Below are positions 50,817-59,302 of a stretch of 64,000 nt of DNA, piece by piece. This DNA comes from JAIESQ01 sp964495375 (GTDB taxonomy: Bacteria > Planctomycetota > Planctomycetia > Pirellulales > JAEUIK01). The notes under the pieces were generated by a model. That model was not told the origin of the DNA and did not search any database. It saw only the letters and a list, made by a program, of their open reading frames with translations. Within the stretch, counting starts at the first letter, position 1; each line of letters opens with the position of its first letter. The position numbers and the translations under genes are program-made. The DNA lies in the NCBI GenBank assembly GCA_964495375.1, contig CAZBWM010000017.1, positions 1 to 64,000 on the forward strand, written 5' to 3'.

Positions 50817-51392
50817 ATGCAAACCAACGATCCCTCGATCACCTGGATAGAAGAGCCCCGGCTGGGGCTGGCCGGCAAGATGTATTTGCCGCTCATTGTG
50901 CAGGGGCTCACCACTACGGCCCGCCATCTGGTCAGCAAGAAAGTCACGGTCAGCTTCCCCGAGGAGCGGCCGCAGATTGGCAATCCGCTGATCTATCGCG
51001 GGGTGCACCGCTTGAACAAGGACGAGCAGGGTCGCGTCAAGTGCGTGGCCTGCTTCTTGTGCGCGACCGCCTGCCCGGCCCACTGCATCGACATCATCGG
51101 AGTCGAAAGCCCCTGGCCCGATCGTGAGAAGTACCCCGAAAGCTTCACGATCGACGAGCTGCGCTGCATCTTTTGCGGCATGTGCGAAGAGGCCTGCCCC
51201 GTCGATGCGATTGAGCTCACCAGCCTGTTCGATCTGACAGGCCGCAGCCGCGAAGAGATGATCTTCGATAAGGAGAAACTGCTGAGCGTCTACGACCAGA
51301 CGAAGGACGCCGAACCCATGCTCAGTAGTCGAATGTCGGTTGAGACGTCGGCCTCGCAAACGCTGCCCCCGGCATCGGGAGGCGCGTCGTGA
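50817..51392 (+). CDS. nuoI: NADH-quinone oxidoreductase subunit I
   Basis: NuoI, 191 residues, carries clusters N6a and N6b that link the NADH-oxidising part with NuoB. Two perfect 4Fe-4S motifs are present: Cys76, Cys79, Cys82, Cys86 in CVACFLCATACP and Cys117, Cys120, Cys123, Cys127 in CIFCGMCEEACP. The tail is a short low-complexity extension. The stop overlaps the nuoJ GTG start by 4 nt (GTGA), giving coupled translation. It starts 39 bp after nuoH. Confidence 0.97.
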   Translation: MQTNDPSITWIEEPRLGLAGKMYLPLIVQGLTTTARHLVSKKVTVSFPEERPQIGNPLIYRGVHRLNKDEQGRVKCVACFLCATACPAHCIDIIGVESPWPDREKYPESFTIDELRCIFCGMCEEACPVDAIELTSLFDLTGRSREEMIFDKEKLLSVYDQTKDAEPMLSSRMSVETSASQTLPPASGGAS

Positions 51393-52267
51393 CAAGCCTG
51401 CTCGATCAGCTCAGCGATTGGTGGGACGCGTACAACCTCTACGTGGCGCTTGCGCTGGCGGCCGTTGGGTTTTATCTGCTGCTACCGCGTCGCCGCACGT
51501 GGGGACGCGCCGCGGGAGCGGTAACTGGCGTAATCGGTCTGGGGTTGGTCGCTGCGCAATTGCCCTTGTTTGCCGGCTGGTTTCAGCAGGGCGTGTTCTG
51601 GTCAATCGCCGCACTCACCATTACGGCAGCGGCCGCCACGGTCACGTTCCGTAATCCGGTTTACTGCGCGATCTGGTTCGCGTTGGCGCTATTGGGCACG
51701 GCCGCGCTCTTCTTCTATCAGGGAGCCCAGTTCCTCGGCGTGGCAACAGTCGTTGTTTACGCAGGCGCGATCCTCGTGACCTTCTTGTTCGTGCTCATGC
51801 TGGCCAATCCCAAGGGACACGCCTACTACGATCGCATCAGTTGGGAGGCCTGGCTCGCCGCGCCGGCAGCCGCGGTGCTATTGGGTGTGATGACCGTGTC
51901 GCTCGCCCGAGGGTTGCCATCGATCGACCCGAAGATGAAAGCTGACTCGCCCGATTTTCCGATTCCGGCAGTGTCCGTCGCGCGGGCGAGCATTACGCCG
52001 CGCGTCGATGAGATCCTCGCTGCCGATCACATGGCCAAGCTGGGTGGGCAGTTATTCAGCCGGTATTTGTTGGCGATCGAAGTGGCCGGCACCCTGCTGT
52101 TGGTGGCGCTGGTGGGCGCCGTGGCCATTATCGTTCACGAACAGCGCAGCCGCGGGATAGTCGACGCTGCGCACCCCACCGCTGGCCACGCGCTCACGCC
52201 CGCCGCGCTGGCTGCCGGCCGCACGCCGCTCGATCGCCAGTTCGCCGGAGCTAGCAACCATGAATGA
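51389..52267 (+). CDS. nuoJ: NADH-quinone oxidoreductase subunit J
   Basis: NuoJ, 292 residues, is a membrane subunit between the quinone module and the antiporter-like subunits; the family is usually somewhat shorter. Five helices: YVALALAAVGFYLLLP, VTGVIGLGLVAAQLPLFAGW, WSIAALTITAAAATVTFRN, VYCAIWFALALLGTAALFFYQGAQFLGVATVVVYAGAILVTFLFVLML-type region and AIEVAGTLLLVALVGAVAIIV. The helix with AILVTFLFVLMLA contains the conserved bend typical of this subunit. The GTG start overlaps nuoI by 4 nt. The last 8 nt overlap nuoK. Confidence 0.93.
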   Translation: MTSLLDQLSDWWDAYNLYVALALAAVGFYLLLPRRRTWGRAAGAVTGVIGLGLVAAQLPLFAGWFQQGVFWSIAALTITAAAATVTFRNPVYCAIWFALALLGTAALFFYQGAQFLGVATVVVYAGAILVTFLFVLMLANPKGHAYYDRISWEAWLAAPAAAVLLGVMTVSLARGLPSIDPKMKADSPDFPIPAVSVARASITPRVDEILAADHMAKLGGQLFSRYLLAIEVAGTLLLVALVGAVAIIVHEQRSRGIVDAAHPTAGHALTPAALAAGRTPLDRQFAGASNHE

Positions 52268-52706
52268 AATCTCGCTGCTACAGAACTACCTGTTCGTCGG
52301 CGCCGTGCTCTTCGCACTGGGCATGGCGGGGTTCATCTGCCGGCGTAACATGATCGTCATGTTCCTCTGCGCCGAGATGATGCTGCAAGGCGTGTCGCTC
52401 AGCCTCGTGGCCTGGGGCCGCTTTTACAACGACTGGGGAGGACAGATCATGACGATCTTCATCCTCACGGTTGCCGCTTGCGAGGCCGCCTTGGCGCTGG
52501 CCTTGGTGATGATGTTGTTTCGCGCCAGTGGCAAGCTCGACATCCTCGTCTGGCAGTACGACCGCGAAGAGAACCAGGCCCCGGTCGTCGATCGCGAGTT
52601 GCCTGAAGAGCCAGTGGCCGATCGCACGCACTGGCCCGAGTTGGTGCCGGCCGGCATCGAGCCCGACCAGTCAAAACTCGAGGTGCGTTACCGCCGCCGA
52701 ATTTAA
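52260..52706 (+). CDS. nuoK: NADH-quinone oxidoreductase subunit K with hydrophilic C-terminal extension
   Basis: NuoK has about 100 residues in most bacteria; here there are 148. The three helices (LFVGAVLFALGMAGFI, IVMFLCAEMMLQGVSLSLVAW and IMTIFILTVAACEAALALALVMML) are standard, with the essential Glu in FLCAEMMLQ and the second in ACEAALALA. The extra 45 or so residues at the end are polar and charged (DREENQAPVVDRELPEEPVADRTHWPEL). This end is unusual for the family. nuoK overlaps nuoJ by 8 nt and is followed by a palindromic element before nuoL. Confidence 0.92.
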   Translation: MNEISLLQNYLFVGAVLFALGMAGFICRRNMIVMFLCAEMMLQGVSLSLVAWGRFYNDWGGQIMTIFILTVAACEAALALALVMMLFRASGKLDILVWQYDREENQAPVVDRELPEEPVADRTHWPELVPAGIEPDQSKLEVRYRRRI

Positions 52707-52714
52707 GGAAAACC

Positions 52715-52782
52715 AGGGGACTGGCTCCGAGCCTTTCGACCACTGGCCGCGTGAGACGACAACGCGAGGTGCCTGTCCCCTT
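52715..52782. repeat. Palindromic element between nuoK and nuoL
   Basis: AGGGGACTGGCTCCGAG (52715-52731) faces CGAGGTGCCTGTCCCCT near 52765-52781, an inverted repeat with two internal mismatches. It is about 68 bp and begins 8 bp after the nuoK stop. It has no coding potential and resembles palindromic repeats found between planctomycete genes. The nuoL start lies 34 bp further on. Confidence 0.65.
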
Positions 52783-52815
52783 TGTTGAGACGAGATCGAC
52801 TTCCAGGATACCCGC

Positions 52816-54963
52816 ATGTCGCGAATCGACTTATTGATCGTGCTGATCCCGGTGCTGCCGTTGTTGGCCGCGTTGGTGACGGCCGCGCTGGGTAAGCGCG
52901 TGCTCGGCACGGCCAGCCATTTGCCGGCGCTCTTGGCCACGGCCACCGCTTTCGTGCTCAGCCTGGTGCTGTTGTTTGACGTGCGGCGCGAAGCCAATGC
53001 CGTGCAAACGCAGCCGAGCGCAACGACGCAATCGCCCGGCTACGAACACGTCGTCTCGCTCTGGACCTGGGCCAATATCGCCGACGCCTATCAAGGGCTC
53101 GACGTCAAGCTGCCACGCGCCGGCAATCAGCCCTCGGGCGACCTGATCGGCGCGCCGGGCACCGGAGGTTTCAACTTTACGATCGACGTGGCGCTGCGGG
53201 CCGACCCGCTCACCTCGATCATGCTGGCCACGGTCACGTTCATCTCGATGCTGGTCGTGATCTACTCGATCGGCTACATGCACGGTGACCCGGGTTACTG
53301 GCGGTTCTTCACCTACGTGTCGCTGTTCGTGTTCTCGATGACCATGCTCGTGTCGTCGAGCAACTTTCTCTTGCTGTATGTGTTCTGGGAAGCGGTCGGC
53401 GTCTGCAGCTACCTGCTGATCGGCTTCTGGTATCAGAAGCGCGAAGCGGCCGCTGCCGGGATGAAGGCATTTTTGGTCAACCGCGTGGGTGACTTCGGCT
53501 TCGCGCTCGGCGTGTTCTTGATTTGGGTCACGTACGGCACATTGAACTTTCACGACGTGCTCGATACGAGTGACGCGGCTGCACCAGCCAAGGTAGCGGT
53601 GACCGGAGTGCTCGGCGCAACGCGGCTGTTGGCCCCGGCCAGCGAAGCCTACGTCGGCGGCGCAATCGGGTTGGCGATCGCGTTGTTGCTGTTCGTGGGC
53701 GCTTGCGGCAAGAGCGCGCAGTTCCCCCTGCACGTCTGGCTGCCCGACGCCATGGAAGGCCCTACTCCGGTCAGCGCGCTGATTCACGCGGCCACGATGG
53801 TCACGGCCGGCGTTTACATGGTGGCCCGCTGCACACCGCTATTTTTGGCCGCTCCCGAGGCGTCACACGTCGTGGCGGCCATCGGTGGTTTCACGGCACT
53901 GCTGGCCGCGGTCATCGCCGTCACCCAAACCGATCTCAAGCGGGTGCTGGCCTACTCCACGATCAGCCAGTTGGGCTTCATGTTTTTGGGGCTCGGCACG
54001 GCGAGCCTGGCCGGTATCACCGCGGGCATGTTCCACTTGTTCACGCACGCCTTCTTCAAGGCATTGTTGTTTCTGGGGGCCGGCAGCGTGATGCATGCCA
54101 TGGGGGGCGTGATCGACATGCGCTCCTTCGGCGGGCTGCGACGCAAGCTGCCGATCACCCACTGGACGTTCTTCATCGGATCGCTGGCACTGGCAGGCGT
54201 GGTCCCGCTGTCGGGCTTCTGGAGCAAAGATGAAGTGCTGGCGGCACTGCTCGACAAGTCAATCGCGCTGGGCGAAACAGGTGCCAGCGTCGCGACGCTC
54301 TACCGTACGCTGTACTGGGGCGCCGTGTTCACCGCCGGGCTGACCGCGTTCTACACATTCCGCGCGTTCTTCTGGACCTTCTATGGAGAGGAACGCATTC
54401 CGCCCGAAGCCGGGCATCACGCGCACGAGTCGCCGCCGAGCATGGCCGTTCCGCTCACCGTGCTGGCCGTGCTATCGGCATCCATTGGCTGGTGGTTCGC
54501 CATGACGCACGGCTTTGCGCGATTGCTGAACTTGACACCGTCGCTGGCCTACGGACCACTTCAGCCCGAACACGCCGCGCACGGTGGGCATCTCACCGTA
54601 GCCGCCGTGAGTTCGCTGGTCGCCTTCAGCGGCATTCTGCTGGCCGGCTATTTGTACTGCGGCGACCGCAGCGAGGTGCGCACCTTGGCCCGCTTGCTGG
54701 CGCCGTTGTATCGCTTGTCGTACGGCAAGTTCTTCATCGATGCGATCTACAACGCGATCTTCGTGCTGCCGCTGCGAGGGCTCGCCGCGGTGAGCTACTG
54801 GATTGATCGCCACGTGCTCGACGCGCTAGTGAATTTCGTTGGCCACGTCCCTATGGCCGTCGGTTCGCTGTTGCGGTCGCTGCAGAACGGCGTGGTTCCG
54901 TTCTACGCCCTGGTGATGATCTTGGGCATGTTGGTCCTCCTGGTCGGAAGTTTGCTGAGTTAG
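52816..54963 (+). CDS. nuoL: NADH-quinone oxidoreductase subunit L
   Basis: NuoL, 715 residues, is the distal antiporter-like proton-pumping subunit with about 16 hydrophobic helices. Characteristic segments are FWEAVGVCSYLLIGFWY, GACGKSAQFPLHVWLPDAMEGPTPVSALIHAATMV-type (the parts FPLHVWLPDAMEGP and ALIHAATMV are plain), LKRVLAYSTISQLGFM and the C-terminal lateral-helix part. The Lys and His residues of the proton path are present (GKSAQFPLHVW, HLFTHAFFKALLF). A 109-bp gap with the palindromic element separates it from nuoK, so a separate promoter is conceivable. Confidence 0.97.
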   Translation: MSRIDLLIVLIPVLPLLAALVTAALGKRVLGTASHLPALLATATAFVLSLVLLFDVRREANAVQTQPSATTQSPGYEHVVSLWTWANIADAYQGLDVKLPRAGNQPSGDLIGAPGTGGFNFTIDVALRADPLTSIMLATVTFISMLVVIYSIGYMHGDPGYWRFFTYVSLFVFSMTMLVSSSNFLLLYVFWEAVGVCSYLLIGFWYQKREAAAAGMKAFLVNRVGDFGFALGVFLIWVTYGTLNFHDVLDTSDAAAPAKVAVTGVLGATRLLAPASEAYVGGAIGLAIALLLFVGACGKSAQFPLHVWLPDAMEGPTPVSALIHAATMVTAGVYMVARCTPLFLAAPEASHVVAAIGGFTALLAAVIAVTQTDLKRVLAYSTISQLGFMFLGLGTASLAGITAGMFHLFTHAFFKALLFLGAGSVMHAMGGVIDMRSFGGLRRKLPITHWTFFIGSLALAGVVPLSGFWSKDEVLAALLDKSIALGETGASVATLYRTLYWGAVFTAGLTAFYTFRAFFWTFYGEERIPPEAGHHAHESPPSMAVPLTVLAVLSASIGWWFAMTHGFARLLNLTPSLAYGPLQPEHAAHGGHLTVAAVSSLVAFSGILLAGYLYCGDRSEVRTLARLLAPLYRLSYGKFFIDAIYNAIFVLPLRGLAAVSYWIDRHVLDALVNFVGHVPMAVGSLLRSLQNGVVPFYALVMILGMLVLLVGSLLS

Positions 54964-54999
54964 CCGGTTTAATCCACCGGCTGCAAAGGAAGTTCACGC

Positions 55000-56790
55000 G
55001 TGCAATTTTCACCGTTCAATGTGCTGTCGATCACCATCTTGCTTCCCATCGTGGGGGCCGGCATGGTGTGGGCAGTAACCGATGCCGGCAAAGCGGCGAT
55101 TCGTTTGGTGGCGCTCGCCACCACCTTGGCGACGCTGCTCTTGGCTGGCTACCTCGTCGTGCGGCACGTGGCCGCCAACCGTGCTGCTGACCCCGTGGCC
55201 GCCGCCCCCGACTATGGGCAAGGCACGGCTTGGATCGAACCGGGCCCGGCCGGCGGGCTCGACGTGCGATTCGCCGTCGGGCTCGATGGCCTGAGCTTCT
55301 GGCTCTTTGGGCTGTCGGCCTTGCTCATGGTCACTGCGGTGCTGGTGAGCTGGACGGCGATCGACGATCGCCCCGCGGCGTTCTATTCGTTGTTGCTGCT
55401 GCTCGAATCCGGCATGCTCGGGGTGTTTGCCGCCCGCGACGTGATTTTGTTTTACGTCTTCTTCGAGTTCACGCTAATTCCGTTATTCTTTTTGATCGGC
55501 GTGTGGGGAAGCGAAGATCGCCGCTACGCCGCGATCAAGTTCTTCTTGTTCACGCTGGCTGGCAGCCTGCTCACGTTCTTGGGCCTGCTTTCGATCGTGC
55601 TTTGGAACTATTACGAGTCGGGCACGGGCGTGCTCACCTTCTCCATTCCCGAAATCACCAAATCGCTTGCCGAGCGCCCGTTCGATGCCAACCTGCGGCT
55701 CGGAGAACTCGTCGTCCGCGGCGACGTACTGGTGTTTCTGGCCCTGTTCGCCGGCTTCGCGATCAAGGTGCCGCTGTTCCCGCTACACACCTGGTTGCCG
55801 TTGGCACACGTCCAAGCGCCCACGGCCGGCAGCGTGCTGTTGGCCGGGATTTTGCTGAAGATTGGCACCTACGGTTTCTTGCGATTCAGCATGCCCATGC
55901 TGCCCGAAGCCACGGCACTGTGTGCGCCGTGGATACTCTGGCTGGCCACCGGAGGCATCATCTACGGAGCGCTCGTCGCGCTCGCCCAGGGAGACATGAA
56001 ACGGCTGATCGCCTACTCGAGCGTCAGCCATTTAGGCTACGCGATGCTGGGGATCTTCGCGCTCAACAACCTGGGGCTGGCCGGTGGCAGCTTGCAAATG
56101 ATCAATCACGGGCTCTCGACCGGTGGCCTGTTCGCCGTGGTCGGCATGCTTTACGAACGCTATCACACGCGCGACATCGCCCAGTATGGCGGCCTGGCCG
56201 CCAAGATGCCCTGGCTGGCGTTCTTCATGCTCGTGTTCACGTTTTCGAGCATCGGGTTGCCAGGGCTCAACGGGTTCGCCGGCGAATTCCCCATTTTGCT
56301 GGGCTTGTTCCAAAAGGCTTGGAGCGGGCCGCCCGTGCCCGAGCAGATGCAGTTGCGCGTCATGTCGGTGCTGGCCGTGGCGGGCGTCGTGCTGGGCGCC
56401 TGGTACATGCTGTGGCTCATCAAGTGCGTGTTCTTCGGTCCTTTGAAAGAACCACACGAAACCTCACACGGAGCCACGCATGGCGCCGCGTCGCATAAGA
56501 GCGCGGCGCACGGCCACCAAGACGAGCACGCGTTACCGCGCGATCTCTCCTGGCGAGAGACCGCGGCGCTCGTTCCCCTCGTGGTGTTCATTGTCTGGAT
56601 TGGTTTAGCGCCACAAGGTTTCATCGGGCCGATGTCCGCAGCGCTCGAGCCCTTGGCGGCCCGCTTCGCACCGCACACCATGGCGCCCGCGCAATCCGCG
56701 GACGCCCGATCGTCAAACTCCCCTTCGCCTGCCGATCACACGCCCGCGGACAACGCAGCCGCCGGCAAGGAGCTCGCCGGTGTCCGTTGA
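55000..56790 (+). CDS. nuoM: NADH-quinone oxidoreductase subunit M
   Basis: NuoM, 596 residues, is the second antiporter-like subunit with about 14 membrane helices. It contains FYVFFEFTLIPLFFLIG, where the Glu of the first proton channel sits, KVPLFPLHTWLPLAHVQAPTAGSVLLAG-type sequence (FPLHTWLPLAHVQAP) and MKRLIAYSSVSHLGYAMLG. The C-terminus has a His/Ser/Ala-rich linker and a polar tail (SADARSSNSPSPADHTPAD) longer than usual. The GTG at 55000 is preceded by GGAAG at a suitable distance. The last 11 nt overlap nuoN. Confidence 0.96.
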   Translation: MQFSPFNVLSITILLPIVGAGMVWAVTDAGKAAIRLVALATTLATLLLAGYLVVRHVAANRAADPVAAAPDYGQGTAWIEPGPAGGLDVRFAVGLDGLSFWLFGLSALLMVTAVLVSWTAIDDRPAAFYSLLLLLESGMLGVFAARDVILFYVFFEFTLIPLFFLIGVWGSEDRRYAAIKFFLFTLAGSLLTFLGLLSIVLWNYYESGTGVLTFSIPEITKSLAERPFDANLRLGELVVRGDVLVFLALFAGFAIKVPLFPLHTWLPLAHVQAPTAGSVLLAGILLKIGTYGFLRFSMPMLPEATALCAPWILWLATGGIIYGALVALAQGDMKRLIAYSSVSHLGYAMLGIFALNNLGLAGGSLQMINHGLSTGGLFAVVGMLYERYHTRDIAQYGGLAAKMPWLAFFMLVFTFSSIGLPGLNGFAGEFPILLGLFQKAWSGPPVPEQMQLRVMSVLAVAGVVLGAWYMLWLIKCVFFGPLKEPHETSHGATHGAASHKSAAHGHQDEHALPRDLSWRETAALVPLVVFIVWIGLAPQGFIGPMSAALEPLAARFAPHTMAPAQSADARSSNSPSPADHTPADNAAAGKELAGVR

Positions 56791-58417
56791 AGCTGTTGGA
56801 TATCTCCTGCCCGAAGTGCTGCTGATCCTGACGGCCACGGCGATCTACGTCGCCGGGGCGTTTTTTGCCGCCCGCGCGCTATGGACTTGGATCGCCGGGG
56901 CGGCGCTCGTCATCGCGGGCGTAATGTTGTGGCGCGGCGGTGAACTGGTCGGAGCGCCCGGCCCCCTGGTAGCCGATGCCCTGGCCCAGTACGTGCGTGG
57001 CCTGGCAGTGGTGACCGGGCTGTTGTTGTTAATGCTCTCGGCGCGCAGTGCAGCCGCGGGTCAGGTAGCCGAACAAATTGGTTCGCTATTGCTGACGATC
57101 GCCGGCTTGATGCTGGCCGCCGGCGCAGACGATCTCGTGCTCTTGTTCGTCAGCCTGGAGTTGATTTCAATTCCGACCTATGTGCTGTTGTACCTGGGAG
57201 GGCGCGGACAGAAATCGCAGGAAGCGGCCGCCAAGTACTTTTTTCTGAGCGTGCTGTCGTCAGCCGTACTGCTCTACGGGTTCAGCTTTCTCTACGGACT
57301 TGGTGGCTCGACAAGCCTGACGCTCATTCGCCAGGCGATCGCCTCCGGTGGGTCGACCTCGCTGGTGACCGGATTGGCGCCAGTCGCAGCCGTGCTGATC
57401 TTTGCAGGCTTGGCCTACAAGATTGCCGCCGTGCCGTTTCACTTTTATGCCCCGGATGTCTACCAAGGGACGTCGCACTCGAACGCAGCGCTGTTGTCCG
57501 TGCTCCCCAAGGCGGCCGGCATGATCGTGCTGGTCCGGCTCTTGGGACTTTCGATGCCAGGACAGCAGGTGACCGCCTGGCGCGTGGCCATGGTGCTGGC
57601 GGCCCTCACGATGACTCTCGGGAACGTGCTCGCGCTCTGGCAGACCAATCTGCGCAGGCTGCTGGCCTATTCTTCGATTGCGCACTCCGGCTACCTGCTG
57701 ATGGGCGTGGCGGCCGGCCTGGCGACCTTGCCCGGCGCACAGAACGCCGAGTCCGATGGCTACTTCGGCATGCTCTTTTATCTGACGATCTACATGGTGG
57801 CCACGGCCGGCACCTTCGCCGCCTTCGAGTACCTGGGCCGCAGCAATCAACCACTCGAGCGAGTCGACGAATTGGCCGGCGTGGCTCGCAAACAGCCGGT
57901 CATTGGGGTCGCCCTGGCCGCCTTTATGTTCAGCCTGGCGGGCATTCCTCCGCTGGCGGGCTTCGCAGGCAAGTTGTGGCTGTTTTACGGAGCGCTCTCC
58001 GTGGCCGGCGCGCCGGGCGATCGGCGTTTGAAGACCTGGTTCGCGCTCTTGGCCGTCGTGGGTGTGATCAACGCGGCCGTGGCGGCAGCCTACTATCTAA
58101 GGATCATTGGCGCGGCTTGGTTCGGTGCAGCCACGGAGCGGCCGCGCGCCGAAGGGGGACGCGGCCCGCTAGCCGCGGCGCTCGTCTGCGGACTGCTGGT
58201 AATCGGGATCGGTGTCTATCCCTTTCCGCTAATGCGGCGGGCGAGCCTGGCAGTGCAAGGCGCTCGGCAGGCAGCTCGCGAGAGCGTGCAACCGGCGACG
58301 GTGCCAGTGCTAGGAGCGGGCACGTCGCCTTCCACGGATGATACCGCTGACGACGCGAAGAACGACACCGCAGATGAAGTCGCGGCGACCACCACGGTGC
58401 TTATTGCACCGCGTTAG
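56780..58417 (+). CDS. nuoN: NADH-quinone oxidoreductase subunit N
   Basis: NuoN, 545 residues, is the third antiporter-like subunit and closes the complex I operon. Helix motifs include LVLLFVSLELISIPTYVLLYL with the key Glu, AVPFHFYAPDVYQGTSHSNAALLSV with the essential Lys/His region just before, and LRRLLAYSSIAHSGYLLMG. The C-terminal region after the last helix (RASLAVQGARQAARESVQP and on) is Thr/Asp-rich and probably disordered. The GTG start overlaps nuoM by 11 nt. Downstream lies an 885-bp gene-free region with inverted repeats. Confidence 0.96.
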   Translation: MSVEAVGYLLPEVLLILTATAIYVAGAFFAARALWTWIAGAALVIAGVMLWRGGELVGAPGPLVADALAQYVRGLAVVTGLLLLMLSARSAAAGQVAEQIGSLLLTIAGLMLAAGADDLVLLFVSLELISIPTYVLLYLGGRGQKSQEAAAKYFFLSVLSSAVLLYGFSFLYGLGGSTSLTLIRQAIASGGSTSLVTGLAPVAAVLIFAGLAYKIAAVPFHFYAPDVYQGTSHSNAALLSVLPKAAGMIVLVRLLGLSMPGQQVTAWRVAMVLAALTMTLGNVLALWQTNLRRLLAYSSIAHSGYLLMGVAAGLATLPGAQNAESDGYFGMLFYLTIYMVATAGTFAAFEYLGRSNQPLERVDELAGVARKQPVIGVALAAFMFSLAGIPPLAGFAGKLWLFYGALSVAGAPGDRRLKTWFALLAVVGVINAAVAAAYYLRIIGAAWFGAATERPRAEGGRGPLAAALVCGLLVIGIGVYPFPLMRRASLAVQGARQAARESVQPATVPVLGAGTSPSTDDTADDAKNDTADEVAATTTVLIAPR

Positions 58418-58492
58418 CGACTCGGCACATCGCCTCACAGGTCGGCACAGACGTCACACATCTGGTCGCACCGCGTAGGTGGCGCGCGGCGG

Positions 58493-58526
58493 GCGGACCC
58501 AGCTTGCCCCGAGCTGGGTGGTCCGC
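58493..58526. repeat. Imperfect hairpin 76 bp after nuoN
   Basis: GCGGACCCAGCT (58493-58504) pairs with AGCTGGGTGGTCCGC (58512-58526) across a 7-nt loop, with a small bulge. There is no T-tract, so a factor-independent terminator for nuo is not clear; the hairpin may still protect the mRNA end. Confidence 0.55.
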
Positions 58527-58830
58527 ACGCACATGCCCCGCCCGCAGGCCAGCCTATTGATTCAGTTGGGCGGGTGGCCCGGAGACGGCGCAGCCGCATC
58601 CGGGTCGCGCAGCGACAAGAGGAATCTCGTACGCGCGATCCCGCTCGCACAGGTAGTCTCCCTGATTCGACATCCAGTTCGTCAGGCGCGCCCACGTCGA
58701 AGTGGTTGCGTCGCGCCAGCTTCGACCGTTTCTCAGAACCTCTTGCGGCTGCGCCGCCCAGGCAAGCTTCGCGTCCCTGGACCACCCGTCCGACCCGCTC
58801 ACGTCGACTACTCGCTTGGGATATTAAAAA

Positions 58831-58894
58831 GGCAGCGGCCGAGGTGGGCGAACCCTAGGCCGGTACAGGAAAAGGGTATTCCTCGACCGCTGCC
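58831..58894 (-). terminator. Long hairpin with T-tail on the minus strand
   Basis: GGCAGCGGCCGAGG (58831-58844) pairs with CCTCGACCGCTGCC (58881-58894), 13 of 14 positions. On the minus strand the stem is followed by TTTTT (58830-58826). Within the 36-nt interior a second short stem (ACCCT/AGGGT) fits. It looks like an intrinsic terminator for leftward transcription, but no minus-strand gene enters it. Confidence 0.55.
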
Positions 58895-58902
58895 AATACT
58901 CC

Positions 58903-58923
58903 GCGAAATCGCCTTGATTTCGC
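58903..58923. repeat. Perfect 8-bp hairpin GCGAAATC-GCCTT-GATTTCGC
   Basis: An exact inverted repeat with a 5-nt centre, 9 bp right of the long stem. It is symmetric, so either strand could fold it. It may be part of the same structured transcript. Confidence 0.6.
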
Positions 58924-59051
58924 TGATGTAGACCTCACGGGTGTCGATCTTGCCGGTATGCGATCTCGCGGGAGTTTGCTGCTGTTTTGCCGAGCGGGTC
59001 TGCACTGTAAAGAGTCATTTCCAACTCGGTAGACGAAGCTTACTGGCGGGG

Positions 59052-59070
59052 TATGACAGATCCTGTCATA
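59052..59070. promoter_or_regulatory. Perfect 19-bp palindrome TATGACAG-ATC-CTGTCATA
   Basis: An 8-bp inverted repeat with a 3-bp centre, of the size and symmetry of a dimeric repressor site. It lies about 230 bp before the SGNH-like gene and could control it or a leftward transcript. I do not recognise the regulator. Confidence 0.5.
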
Positions 59071-59121
59071 GGTGTACGAATTACCAGCAGTTACCTAGAA
59101 AGCCCCGAGCGGGGAGAGAAT

Positions 59122-59199
59122 TACTCCGCCCCCCAGGCGTGGCAAGTCCTGGTCCCGCTTCCACTTCGAGGTTAGAGTGCTAACCATGCCCTCGGAGTA
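59122..59199. ncRNA. Possible structured RNA (three stems) upstream of the SGNH-like gene
   Basis: TACTCCG (59122-59128) pairs with CGGAGTA (59193-59199). Enclosed are CCAGG (59133-59137) with CCTGG (59148-59152), and GGTTAG-AGTG-CTAACC (59170-59185). This gives a clean closed multi-branch fold on either strand. It might be a leader RNA of the downstream gene or part of a leftward transcript. Folding by eye only; no known family matched. Confidence 0.3.
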
Positions 59200-59302
59200 G
59201 ACTTCTCAAGGAAGCCCGTTCCGTGAGCGCCATAGCTGTCAGACCCAGCCAGTCGGGAGACTCCGTTCCCGATTTCGCATTACCACGACCAACGAGTACC
59301 GC

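Larger units (their letters stand above)
58418..59302. other. Gene-free intergenic region dense in inverted repeats
   Basis: No supported protein gene. Candidate minus-strand frames at 58554-58802 and 58808-59005 lack domain character, and the second runs through a hairpin. In order the stretch carries: an imperfect hairpin after nuoN (58493-58526), a long stem with a minus-strand T-tail (58831-58894), a perfect 8-bp hairpin (58903-58923), a 19-bp palindrome (59052-59070), a three-stem unit (59122-59199) and a small hairpin with TTT (59253-59272). Confidence 0.6.

Noticed and set aside
58554..59005. Two minus-strand frames (82 and 65 codons) after nuoN
   Set aside because: No family character; the second reads through the long hairpin and its T-tail.
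59122..59199. tRNA-like reading of the three-stem unit on the minus strand (a GGTTAGCAC D-loop-like string)
   Set aside because: The T-loop equivalent is 10 nt, with no TTC at the usual place, and there is no proper anticodon arm. Not a tRNA.
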